Source: Planctomycetaceae bacterium (lineage in GTDB: Bacteria; Planctomycetota; Planctomycetia; Pirellulales; Pirellulaceae). From it: a DNA stretch of 33,579 nucleotides. Where the stretch lies: positions 1-33,579 of the forward strand of contig PBOG01000268.1 of the NCBI GenBank assembly GCA_002724245.1, in the 5' to 3' direction. A program made the position numbers and the translations under genes. The notes beneath the pieces were generated by a model. That model was not told the DNA's origin, did no database searches, and worked only from the letters and a program-made list of their open reading frames with translations. Shown here piece by piece: positions 25,968 through 33,579 of this stretch. The stretch's first letter is position 1, and every line of letters starts with the position of its first letter.

Positions 25968-27398
25968 TTACACTAGAATGTCATGGACCACGTTGCCATG
26001 GACATCGGTCAACCGGAAGTCACGCCCGCTGTAGCGATAAGTCAAACGCTCGTGATCGAGTCCGACCAGATGCAAAATCGTCGCGTGCAGGTCGTGAATG
26101 TGTACCTTGTTCCTGGTGATGTAAAAGCCGAACTCGTCGGTGGCACCGTAGGTGGTTCCCGGCTTCACCCCCCCCCCGGCCAACCACATCGTAAAGGCGT
26201 GCGGATGATGATCTCGGCCAGCTCCCTGAGCCGTTGGTGTGCGGCCAAACTCGCCCCCCCACACGACAAGTGTTTCCTCGAGCAATCCGCGTTGCTTGAG
26301 ATCGCCAAGCAACGCCGCCACCGGCTGGTCGCAACTTGCAGCTACCTTTTCATGATCTCGCACGTTGGCGTGGCTATCCCACTTGCCACTCACGTTCGCA
26401 ACGACATAGCGCACGCCCCGTTCCACTAGCCGCCGTGCCAACAAGCATTGCTGGGCGTAGTCTCTGGTCGTCTTCTGATCCGTGCCGTACATTTTGTGAA
26501 TGGCCGCTGACTCGCGTGACAAGTCGAACGCTTCCGGTGCTTGCGTCTGCATGCGGAAAGCGAGTTCAAAGGCGGCAATGCGTGCGTCCAGTCTGCTGTC
26601 GTCTTCACGACCTCGGCGATGAAGCTCACTGAAGCGACGTATTGCTGCCAATCGTTGAGCCTGAAACGGTTTCGCTACGGGCATTTCCAGATTGTCGATC
26701 GGGTTGTCGACGTCGGTAATCGCCACTCCTTCAAATGCCGCAGGCAGAAACGACGAACTGTAGGGCACTTTCCCAGGCAAGTCGTTCTGGCTTCCAATGG
26801 AAACAAAGCCGGGCAAATTGTCCGCCTCCGAACCAAGTCCATACAATAACCACGAGCCCAGACTTGGGCGAGGCAGCACGCCATCGCCAGTCGTCAGTTG
26901 GCGAATCGCCCCACTGTGCTCAATCTGATCGCAATGCATCGATCGAATCACGCACAAATCGTCTGCACAGCGGCTGAGATGTGGCAGCAACTCACTGATG
27001 ACGATGCCAGATTCCCCATGTCGTCGGAACTGATGCGGCGACGGACGACAATTGGGGGTTGAATCGCGCGTGATCCGCGGCAACTTGACGGGAATTTTCT
27101 GTTTTGCGTATTTGTTCAGCGTCGGCTTGGGGTCAAACAGATCGACCTGTGATGGTCCCCCACCCATAAACAAAAAGATCACGCTCTTCGCACGAGGCGG
27201 GTGATGCGTCTGTTTGAATGCAAGCGGGTTCGCTGAGGCAGTCGACTCCTGAGCCAACATCGCAGCGAGAGAAACCAATGGGAAACCGGAGGACACCTGA
27301 CGCAGCATGTCCCGACGACCTAGTTGCCGGTAGCCCAACGCCTTCACAAGGGGATGCCTGGTACTTTCGGTCGACAATCTGCTCAAGAATGTGTTCAT
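25968..27398 (-). CDS. DUF1501 protein, Tat-exported partner of the PSCyt1 protein
   Basis: The 476-residue product has a Tat-like start (LGRRDMLRQVSSGFPLVSLA) after about 27 polar residues. The complete family layout follows: SVIFLFMGGGPSQVDLFDPK, LPHLSRCADDLCVIRSMHCD, LLARRLVERGVRYVVANVSG, KWDSHANVRDHE, VVWGGEFGRTPTAQGAGRDH, WLAGGGVKPGTTYGATDEFG and LTYRYSGRDFRLTDVHGNVV. DUF1501 proteins belong to the alkaline-phosphatase/sulfatase-like superfamily, but reaction and substrate are not established. The gene follows the PSCyt1-DUF1549-DUF1553 gene on the same strand after about 100 bases, the standard pairing, so cotranscription is likely. Compared with the truncated copy at 2211 it shows what that copy lost: the Tat signal and the GGGPSQVDLFD strand. 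Start 27398 is accepted, though a later start before the RR pair is possible. Confidence 0.93.
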   Translation of the reverse strand: MNTFLSRLSTESTRHPLVKALGYRQLGRRDMLRQVSSGFPLVSLAAMLAQESTASANPLAFKQTHHPPRAKSVIFLFMGGGPSQVDLFDPKPTLNKYAKQKIPVKLPRITRDSTPNCRPSPHQFRRHGESGIVISELLPHLSRCADDLCVIRSMHCDQIEHSGAIRQLTTGDGVLPRPSLGSWLLYGLGSEADNLPGFVSIGSQNDLPGKVPYSSSFLPAAFEGVAITDVDNPIDNLEMPVAKPFQAQRLAAIRRFSELHRRGREDDSRLDARIAAFELAFRMQTQAPEAFDLSRESAAIHKMYGTDQKTTRDYAQQCLLARRLVERGVRYVVANVSGKWDSHANVRDHEKVAASCDQPVAALLGDLKQRGLLEETLVVWGGEFGRTPTAQGAGRDHHPHAFTMWLAGGGVKPGTTYGATDEFGFYITRNKVHIHDLHATILHLVGLDHERLTYRYSGRDFRLTDVHGNVVHDILV

Positions 27399-27499
27399 AA
27401 CGTATGTAACAGCTCGCAGCGATGTAGCAAGTTCGTGAGAACTTGCCTGCGTTCGACAGTTCCTTGCGCTGCGGCCGACGTCTCACGCCGTCGGCTCCA

Positions 27500-30031
27500 T
27501 CAATCGATGTACAAAAACTCATTGCTGCAAATCATTGCCATACACACGTCGTTCCAGACGCCATTCTCGATCTGCATTGGGTTGGTTGCAAACTTGCGGC
27601 GCGTCTCCCGTGCCTGGCTGACTAAACCCAATGCCACGTCCCTCTCTTGCTGCGAAGGTGTGCGACCAAATAGCACAAGATACAGCGAATCCACGCGTTC
27701 GCTCTCGCACGGTATCCCCATCGCCCGCTGAGCCAGTTTTGCCGCCGTGCCAGTCACTGCGTCATTATTCAGCATGTACAGGGCTTGCGGTGCTGATGTG
27801 GAATCAGCCCGAGCCGGCACTAGAAGGTCTGGGTTAGCGCCGTCGAACAGGTCGAGGGTCGTTTGCGGCTTGTCGCGACTGAACGCGCCGTACAGAGCTC
27901 GCCCATTTACGACGAATTTCCATTCGGGCATCGGCCTGATGCTTCGCTTAACACGACCGGCGTGCCAACCCAGTGTGTCCATAAGCGTTTCGGCATCGAG
28001 CCGTTTACGATTCATACGGCCAAACCAGCGATTGCCAGGATCACGAGCCCGGTTGGCGGCTTTCACCCGACTCGATTGCTGATAAGCGCGTGACAGCATC
28101 ACCTCTCGAATCATCTTCTTGATTGACCATCCATTCTGGACAAAACGCGTGGCCAGGTAGTCGAGCAGTTCTGGGTGCGTTGGTGGTCGCCCCAGTTTTC
28201 CGAAGTTGCTTGGTGTGGCAACGATCCCCCTGCCAAACAAGCGTTGCCAAACGCGATTCACCATCACTCTCGCGGTCAACGGGTGTTCCGGTTTCGTCAA
28301 CCAGTCGGCGAGTGCCCTTCGTCCGCTGCCACTGATCTTGATGGCACCTTGCATGACAAACACACCAGGCACCTGTCGGGGTACTTTCGGGCCGAGCGCA
28401 AGATGGTTGCCGCGAATGAACAACCGAATATCACCAGCGGCTTTGTGACGTGTCTCCGGTACAGGGCCTTCGCGAATCACCATCCGCAAAGGGAACGCGC
28501 CCAGCTTGGTCTTCATACCATCGCGTTGGACAACCAATTTGGCATGCGTCTCCAGCTGCGGCGGATTAATCTTCCAACCCTGCTTCTTTTGGTCCGCCAA
28601 CAGATTTTTCTCCCTGTCGCGCAGAAATTTGATTCGCCGATCCACTCGCGCCTTCTGGTTCGGTGTCTGCGGCTGTTCTTTGAGTTTCGCCACTAGTTCA
28701 TCACGTATCTTCTTCAACTCCAGTGGATTCTCGTATTTATCCTCCAGACTCACGAGCTCCTTCTCCACTTCGGCCAGCTCCTTTTCCAAGGGAGCAAACT
28801 CACACTGCTTTGCTTTGGTTGGGTATGCTCGTTCCTGAATGCGAACTCGTTTACGAGCACTCTCGCCATCGAACTTGAAGCTGTGGCTGCTGTAAAACAT
28901 CCCGGCCAGCGCGTAGTAATCGGTCTGCCGTATTGGATCGAACTTGTGGTCGTGGCACCGCGCACACGAAATGGTTAACCCCAGAAAGGTTCGACCCAGG
29001 ACATCCAGCTGTTCGTCGACGAAGTCAGCAATGACCTTCTCTCGATCGTTACCTTCCACGACATGTGCCAGGCCCCACATACCCGTTGCGGTTGACGCAT
29101 CGACGTTGAAAGACTCGCCGTCTTTCGGCTGCATCAAATCACCTGCGACCTGCAAACGGACGAATTGATCGTAGGGCAAGTCGCGGTTCAAAGACTTCAC
29201 CACCCAATCACGGTAGGGACCGACAGAGAATGCCCCATTACTATTGGCCGCACAGGTCGGATCGTCTTGTGCATACCGGACGTTATCCAACCAGAAACGT
29301 GCCCAGCGAATACCAAAATCGGGGGAGTCAAGAAGGCGATCAATAACTCGAGCGAAGGCACCTTTGCGTTTGTCTTTCAGGTACGCAGTGACTTGCTCGG
29401 CCGTCGGCGGAAGACCAAGTAAATCATAAGTCGCCCGACGAATGAGTGTCGTTCTATCGGATGCGGAAGCAGGAGTTAGCCCATTGGCTTCCAGCTTCGC
29501 CAGCAACAGTCGGTCAATATCAGAGGCAGCCCATTTCGTATTGGCCACTTTCGGCAGCTTGGGCATCGCTGGAGCTTGGAACGCCCAACTTTGGCGTGCG
29601 TCCTGCAGACTGATACCAGCGTGTGCGTTTACTTTTCCGGTTCGTGGATCTGGAGCCCCCAACGTGATCCACTTGAGAAAGTCAGCAATGACCTCATTAG
29701 ACAGTTTGCGTTTGGGCGGCATCTTGAACGTTTCGTGACGAAGGGCCGAGATCAGCAAACTGTCTGCCGGCTTGCCGGGCACAACCGCCGGCCCACTGTC
29801 CCCACCTTTGCGCGTACCTTGCCGTGTATCCAACAGCAAACCACCCTTCAACGTTTTCTTGGCTGCCGCCTGAGCCGAGTGGCACACGTAACAACGCTCG
29901 ACGAGAACTGGTCGAATTTTCCGCTCGAAGAACTCAATGCCTTTGTCGGCAGGGTTCGCGTCCGCCCCCCCAAAGAAGAGCGCCGAGATCCAGCACACCG
30001 CGATGATTCGAATGCTGGAATAACGGGGCAT
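27500..30031 (-). CDS. Exported PSCyt1-DUF1549-DUF1553 heme protein
   Basis: The 843-residue product has a Sec signal (IRIIAVCWISALFFGGADA), then a PSCyt1 cytochrome-like domain with CYVCH (Cys47, Cys50, His51), GGLLLDTRQGTRKGGDSGPA, and MPPKRKLSNEV. DUF1549 follows at about 175-385 (RRATYDLLGLPPTAEQV, RWARFWLDNVRYAQD, with CARCHDHKFDPI). A helical, coiled-coil-like linker covers about 405-485 (EKELAEVEKELVSLEDKYEN). DUF1553 occupies about 570-820 (ADWLTKPEHPLTARVMVNRV, NFGKLGRPPTHPELLDYLA, AYQQSSRVKAANRARDPGNR). CARCH adds a second possible heme or metal site. The family is hugely expanded in planctomycetes and paired with DUF1501, as here. Periplasmic electron transfer in polymer breakdown is a common suggestion without proof. 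Confidence 0.94.
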   Translation of the reverse strand: MPRYSSIRIIAVCWISALFFGGADANPADKGIEFFERKIRPVLVERCYVCHSAQAAAKKTLKGGLLLDTRQGTRKGGDSGPAVVPGKPADSLLISALRHETFKMPPKRKLSNEVIADFLKWITLGAPDPRTGKVNAHAGISLQDARQSWAFQAPAMPKLPKVANTKWAASDIDRLLLAKLEANGLTPASASDRTTLIRRATYDLLGLPPTAEQVTAYLKDKRKGAFARVIDRLLDSPDFGIRWARFWLDNVRYAQDDPTCAANSNGAFSVGPYRDWVVKSLNRDLPYDQFVRLQVAGDLMQPKDGESFNVDASTATGMWGLAHVVEGNDREKVIADFVDEQLDVLGRTFLGLTISCARCHDHKFDPIRQTDYYALAGMFYSSHSFKFDGESARKRVRIQERAYPTKAKQCEFAPLEKELAEVEKELVSLEDKYENPLELKKIRDELVAKLKEQPQTPNQKARVDRRIKFLRDREKNLLADQKKQGWKINPPQLETHAKLVVQRDGMKTKLGAFPLRMVIREGPVPETRHKAAGDIRLFIRGNHLALGPKVPRQVPGVFVMQGAIKISGSGRRALADWLTKPEHPLTARVMVNRVWQRLFGRGIVATPSNFGKLGRPPTHPELLDYLATRFVQNGWSIKKMIREVMLSRAYQQSSRVKAANRARDPGNRWFGRMNRKRLDAETLMDTLGWHAGRVKRSIRPMPEWKFVVNGRALYGAFSRDKPQTTLDLFDGANPDLLVPARADSTSAPQALYMLNNDAVTGTAAKLAQRAMGIPCESERVDSLYLVLFGRTPSQQERDVALGLVSQARETRRKFATNPMQIENGVWNDVCMAMICSNEFLYID

Positions 30032-30845
30032 TGGTAAACACTGGTGAGAGGTCGGGTCGACAATGATCGGTGGTCACCCAAAGTGAAGAGCGACGATCTG
30101 CCTACGCTATGGTGGAACAGGCCTCTCGTAATTTTAGTCCTTTCTCACGACTAGACCAAACGCGTACTCGATGTTCACGTGATCTGGTGGTCGGCGACCA
30201 AGTTGCATACTCTCCAGTGATACGGATCGTGACTATGGTCAGCCTCGCTTGCCATCGCCCCCTGAATGGCCTCCGCTGATACCAAGCCGGTTCCCAGCCC
30301 GTGACAGCAGCTGTCTATGCGCTTTTGTGTGTAACTTTTGGTGACTGCCAAAAGACTTGCCGGGCCCTGGCATTGAACGCGCCTGATCCGCCCGGTGGCC
30401 TCCGTCGACGGGAATCGGATCTCACCCCGTCGCGACAAGCGAGACTTCGGCCAGCAGATCCGTCGAAGATACCACCGTCAGGATGGCCCGCTTGGAAGCG
30501 ACCGAGAACGTCGGTCAGGAATTGGTGACCCGGGGAGCTCTCCAGGTCGGAGTACCGGCGTTGGTCGATTGGCGCCATCTGTCCATTCGCAGGATACGAC
30601 CTCGTCGTGCAGCGTGTTTCATAAGCGGCGATTTGACCGTGAGTTACGACAATGGGATCGCGGGATCGCCTCCCGTCGCTGCCATGACCTTGTGCTGTCG
30701 TTAACGGTCGCCAGTTCCGTGGGTTAACGTGTTGCCAGACGGTAACGGACACTGGTGTCTCCATTCTAGAACGGCTTGTCATATCGAGTACGATGACAGG
30801 TATCGAGACTGGACAAAGTAATTCCTTCTTCGTGGGTGCCCCGTT
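30032..30845. other. Divergent intergenic region (PSCyt1 gene and GH123-type gene)
   Basis: About 800 bases without a supported gene. Minus-strand frames overlapping the GH123-type gene extend into it but are shadows. Two short dyads sit close together: ACAGC-A-GCTGT (30304-30314) and the stem listed at 30335-30354. The region should hold both promoters. A decayed gene between 30380 and 30720 is possible since several frames stay open there, but nothing recognisable was read. Confidence 0.45.
30335..30354. promoter_or_regulatory. Stem-loop CTTTTGG-tgactg-CCAAAAG
   Basis: A perfect 7-bp inverted repeat with a 6-base loop lies about 320 bases after the divergent PSCyt1 start and 490 bases before the GH123-type start. 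It could be an operator or a leader hairpin. No T-run follows, so termination is unlikely. Confidence 0.25.
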
Positions 30846-33266
30846 ATGAAACGCCTCATCGGAATGCTGCCCCTGGCCGCGCTCGTCGCCCTGGGTAATG
30901 TCAACAGGGGAGATGCCGCCGACGTGAAACGTGCCGAAAGAGGCCCACGCCCAGGCGAACTTGTCCGGCATGATTCCGGTCGCCGGGGCGCTGAGGTGAC
31001 CTGGCCGGTCCGACCCTGGCCCAACCAGACCCACCGACTCCGCAAGGATTTCCTGGTTGAGTCCACCAAAGATGTTCAGTCGGCCGAACTGCACATTCTG
31101 GGAGCGCTGCGGGCGCCGGACGGACACTTCAGCTGGGACCGTTGGAAATGGCTCTGGTTCTCGCTGAATGGACACCAGTGGGTGCGACGCGTCGAAGAGG
31201 TACCATTGCTGCGGACCCGTGGAGTGGTCAACTGGAAGAAGGCACCCTGGGCCGTCGTCCGGGTTCCCAACGCCAGGTTCATTAACGATGGCGTCAACGA
31301 ATTGACGATCTGGACGACAAACCCTTTGAAGTACGGGGAAGCCGGGAAGAAGAAATTCCTGGTGGTCGCGGTCGACGATGGCAATCAACCGGGGCGCAGC
31401 TATTCGCTCGTCGACGGCAAGTGGTCCAACCAGGATCTCAACGGCGATGCTGAAGGATCACCTTCCGGGGAGTGGATGATTCGCCTGAAACTCAATTGCC
31501 TCGACAGCGACCAGGCGGCAGTGGCTGACGCCCTGGGACCGGCACGACTCCGCCAGGCCATCGCCGACAAGCAGGAATTCGCCTGGGGATTCACCGATGC
31601 CCTGCATCGGATCTTCCCGGATCGTCCTTACACAGGACCGATCGGCAACACCTGGACCCTGGATGCCGCCCGGAACGAGTATGAGAGTTGCCAGTTAGTC
31701 GTCGCCCCGATCGCCGTGGACATGACCATGGCTGAAGTGGCTACCGGTGATTTTGTCCAGGAGCCACCGAAATCAACGGGGGACTCCAAGCAGCCTGCCC
31801 GGATCCGTCGTGAGATGATCACGGTCAGGCTGGTCCGAACCGCTCGCACAGGCGGGATGAACTGGCCGGATCCCCTGCCAAAGGCCTACCCGATTGATGT
31901 TCCCCGGGGGCGTGTCCAGTCATGGTGGTTGACCGTCCACGTCCCGCAAGAAACACCGGCAGGCTTGTACCACTCGGAGGTGACCATCAGTTCATTAAGC
32001 ACCGGTGGCCGCGACGGCAAGATCACGCGGATCCCCCTCCGCCTGCGGGTCAGGAATTTCACCCTGCCCCGTGTCAGCCCATTCCAGACCGTGGGGCCCG
32101 TCCAACCTGAGATGGAAGCGTGGAAGATCAGCACTATCTCAGCTAGCGGAGGCACCGTCACTCCTCGCCGCACACTCGATCAAGAAGGTAACCTTCTGCT
32201 CGACTTTTCGGAGTTCGACAAGAAGGTGGAAGCACGCCTCGCCGCCGGCCAGAAGTCGTTCTCGATCGGCATCCCTTACACCGGCGCGGGTGTCTTCGCC
32301 CCCTGGGCGTTCGACTGGCGCGTTCCCGTGCAAGGCAACGACACCACGCGCAGGATTTATGTGAATCCCGTTGCCCGTGAAGACCTGGATGCCAGGACTC
32401 CCGAGAACAAGCAGTCTCGAAAATGGTTCGAACAATACATGACGCAGTTCTACAGCCACCTGGAGTCGAAGAACTGGACGCGACATTGGTGGATTTATGC
32501 TGCGGATGAACCTCACCAGCCCGAGTGGAAAGAACCCCTGACCCGGTACTTCGCGATCATCCGAAAGTGCGCACCAAAATTGCGAATCATGGTCACGCGA
32601 GAACCGACCGACAGCTTTGGTCCGAACCTGGATATCGCCTGCATCATGATGAACCACCTTCGCGATGACACACACAAGACCGCGCGGTCACTAAAACAGG
32701 AATTGTGGTGTTACAGCTGCGGTCACCTCAACAATCCTGGACTGACCCTGCGCGAATCAGCGGTCGATATTCGCACTTGGTTCTGGCTCCAGGAGAAGTG
32801 GAACATCCGACGGGTGCTCTTGTGGCATGCGTCGGTCTACGGACACACGTTCGTGAAACCGGGCGCCGACGGGCGAGGCGATGGCCAGGTGTTTTATTTC
32901 AGACGCCGGGGTGAGGAGCCAGACGAGGTTATTCCCAGCATCCGGGCCGAGATGCTCCGCGACGGCGTCGAGGATCGGGACTACCTGTTCCGACTCAAGC
33001 AGCTAGTTACACAAACTGCGGGACACGTCGGCAAAGGGCTCACGGCCGAAGTCCATTCCCGCGCCAAGACGCTGACTGGTGTCCCCGCTGCCCTGGTGCA
33101 TTCGCAGTACGACATGTCCGGCGAGGTCAGCCTGTTGCTTGAACAAAGGCGACACATCGCCGACGCCATCGAAGCCCTCACCACAGTTCTCCCCGGGCAA
33201 AGCGCAAGTCGTGCCCGCGGTCCAGCGAAGGGCCTTCCTGTGCCGGACCCCCCCGCTCGCCGATAA
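30846..33266 (+). CDS. Exported DUF4091/GH123-type glycosidase
   Basis: The 806-residue product has a Sec signal (MKRLIGMLPLAALVALGNVN). Residues 50-215 form a beta-sandwich (WKWLWFSLNGHQWVRRVEEV, NDGVNELTIWTTNPLKYG). Residues 245-400 are a second sandwich of the kind before GH123 catalytic domains (WTLDAARNEYESCQLVVAP, TVHVPQETPAGLYHSEVTI). The catalytic barrel spans about 420-745: WWIYAADEPHQPEW, IMVTREPTDSFG, LDIACIMMNHL, LWCYSCGHL, WFWLQEKWNIRRVLLWHAS and IRAEMLRDGVEDRDYLFRL, the DUF4091 signature. Asp554-Glu555 match the Asp-Glu pair that GH123 beta-N-acetylgalactosaminidases use with substrate assistance. The precise substrate is uncertain because DUF4091 is broader than tested GH123. 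No clear Shine-Dalgarno precedes the ATG. It should act outside the cytoplasm. Confidence 0.85.
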   Translation: MKRLIGMLPLAALVALGNVNRGDAADVKRAERGPRPGELVRHDSGRRGAEVTWPVRPWPNQTHRLRKDFLVESTKDVQSAELHILGALRAPDGHFSWDRWKWLWFSLNGHQWVRRVEEVPLLRTRGVVNWKKAPWAVVRVPNARFINDGVNELTIWTTNPLKYGEAGKKKFLVVAVDDGNQPGRSYSLVDGKWSNQDLNGDAEGSPSGEWMIRLKLNCLDSDQAAVADALGPARLRQAIADKQEFAWGFTDALHRIFPDRPYTGPIGNTWTLDAARNEYESCQLVVAPIAVDMTMAEVATGDFVQEPPKSTGDSKQPARIRREMITVRLVRTARTGGMNWPDPLPKAYPIDVPRGRVQSWWLTVHVPQETPAGLYHSEVTISSLSTGGRDGKITRIPLRLRVRNFTLPRVSPFQTVGPVQPEMEAWKISTISASGGTVTPRRTLDQEGNLLLDFSEFDKKVEARLAAGQKSFSIGIPYTGAGVFAPWAFDWRVPVQGNDTTRRIYVNPVAREDLDARTPENKQSRKWFEQYMTQFYSHLESKNWTRHWWIYAADEPHQPEWKEPLTRYFAIIRKCAPKLRIMVTREPTDSFGPNLDIACIMMNHLRDDTHKTARSLKQELWCYSCGHLNNPGLTLRESAVDIRTWFWLQEKWNIRRVLLWHASVYGHTFVKPGADGRGDGQVFYFRRRGEEPDEVIPSIRAEMLRDGVEDRDYLFRLKQLVTQTAGHVGKGLTAEVHSRAKTLTGVPAALVHSQYDMSGEVSLLLEQRRHIADAIEALTTVLPGQSASRARGPAKGLPVPDPPARR

Positions 33267-33579
33267 GTCTTTGTATACCGCCAGATCTGCTTCCGACAAC
33301 GGCTGAAGGTCCTGGCGTCCGCACCTGGAATCGACTGACTGACGTACACGTTGTTTTCCAACCGCCTGCAGCTGGTGCTACGCAGTCGTCCGGATGTGTT
33401 AGTTCCATGGCCCGACGAAGAAGTCACCTGACGTTGGTTCCAGCTGTTTACTCAAGGACTGCGTGTGGCGGCAACCTGCCCGACACCAACGGCAGAAGGG
33501 GCGAGAAAGCGTTGCGCACACAGGGCCTCTTTGATCGTGTGTGGCATTTGCAGTAAACGCGCGACGCGACGACGCGTCG
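33267..33579. other. Region after the GH123-type gene to the window end
   Basis: No supported gene or terminator is seen in these 313 bases. The end is rich in CGACG-type repeats, including CGACGCGTCG as the last ten bases. Minus-strand frames from about 33430 are antisense extensions of the GH123-type gene. Confidence 0.4.

Noticed and set aside
30315-31388. 357-codon minus-strand ORF
   Set aside because: Mostly antisense to the 5' half of the GH123-type gene; the part in the gap shows no family motif.
1-33579. CRISPR arrays, rRNA, insertion-sequence inverted ends
   Set aside because: Looked for by eye; no regularly spaced repeats, rRNA-like blocks or transposase genes were found.

Overview
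The window looks like planctomycete chromosome. It encodes several families expanded in that phylum: DUF1501, DUF1552, the DUF1587/1595/1592/1588/1585 heme proteins, PSCyt1-DUF1549-DUF1553 and DUF6268. Nearly all the large proteins begin with a Sec or Tat export signal, and several are modular glycan-active enzymes. No rRNA, tRNA or CRISPR array was found. All calls were made by reading the sequence; no database search was run.

Positions 1-2222 are the right end of an integrated element, probably a prophage. It holds the tail of one gene, a phage-structural-like protein coupled to it by an ATGA overlap, a doubtful small ORF, and a tyrosine recombinase on the minus strand with a complete catalytic set. 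A perfect 26-bp palindrome followed by seven T lies just upstream of the recombinase. Directly beyond it, a DUF1501 gene (2211-3395) starts in mid-domain, without its Tat signal and first sheet. The element apparently inserted into that gene.

Positions 3512-15564 form an island of exported glycan-active proteins on both strands: a LamG plus GH32/GH43-like propeller protein (-), a GH33 sialidase with five Asp-boxes (+), a DUF6268 outer-membrane barrel (-), a six-hairpin glycosidase-like protein (+), and a 1044-residue protein joining a TIM-barrel-like domain to a sialidase-like BNR propeller (+). A DUF4091/GH123-type enzyme at 30846-33266 fits the same theme. Sialidase plus a GH123-like beta-N-acetylgalactosaminidase suggests sialylated, GalNAc-containing glycans as substrate; this is inference.

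Positions 15833-16680 contain an ASCH-domain gene and a frameshifted, C-terminally truncated DUF1080 (3-keto-disaccharide hydrolase) pseudogene.

Two exported heme-protein/Tat-protein pairs follow. The first is DUF1592-type plus DUF1552 (17028-22530, +, one base apart). The second is PSCyt1-DUF1549-DUF1553 plus DUF1501 (30031-25968, -, about 100 bases apart). Between them lie an exported lactonase-family propeller and an unrecognised four-helix membrane protein. These pairs are common in planctomycetes but their biochemistry is not established. With the interrupted DUF1501 gene, the window shows three loci of this kind and is the best place here to look for undescribed biology.
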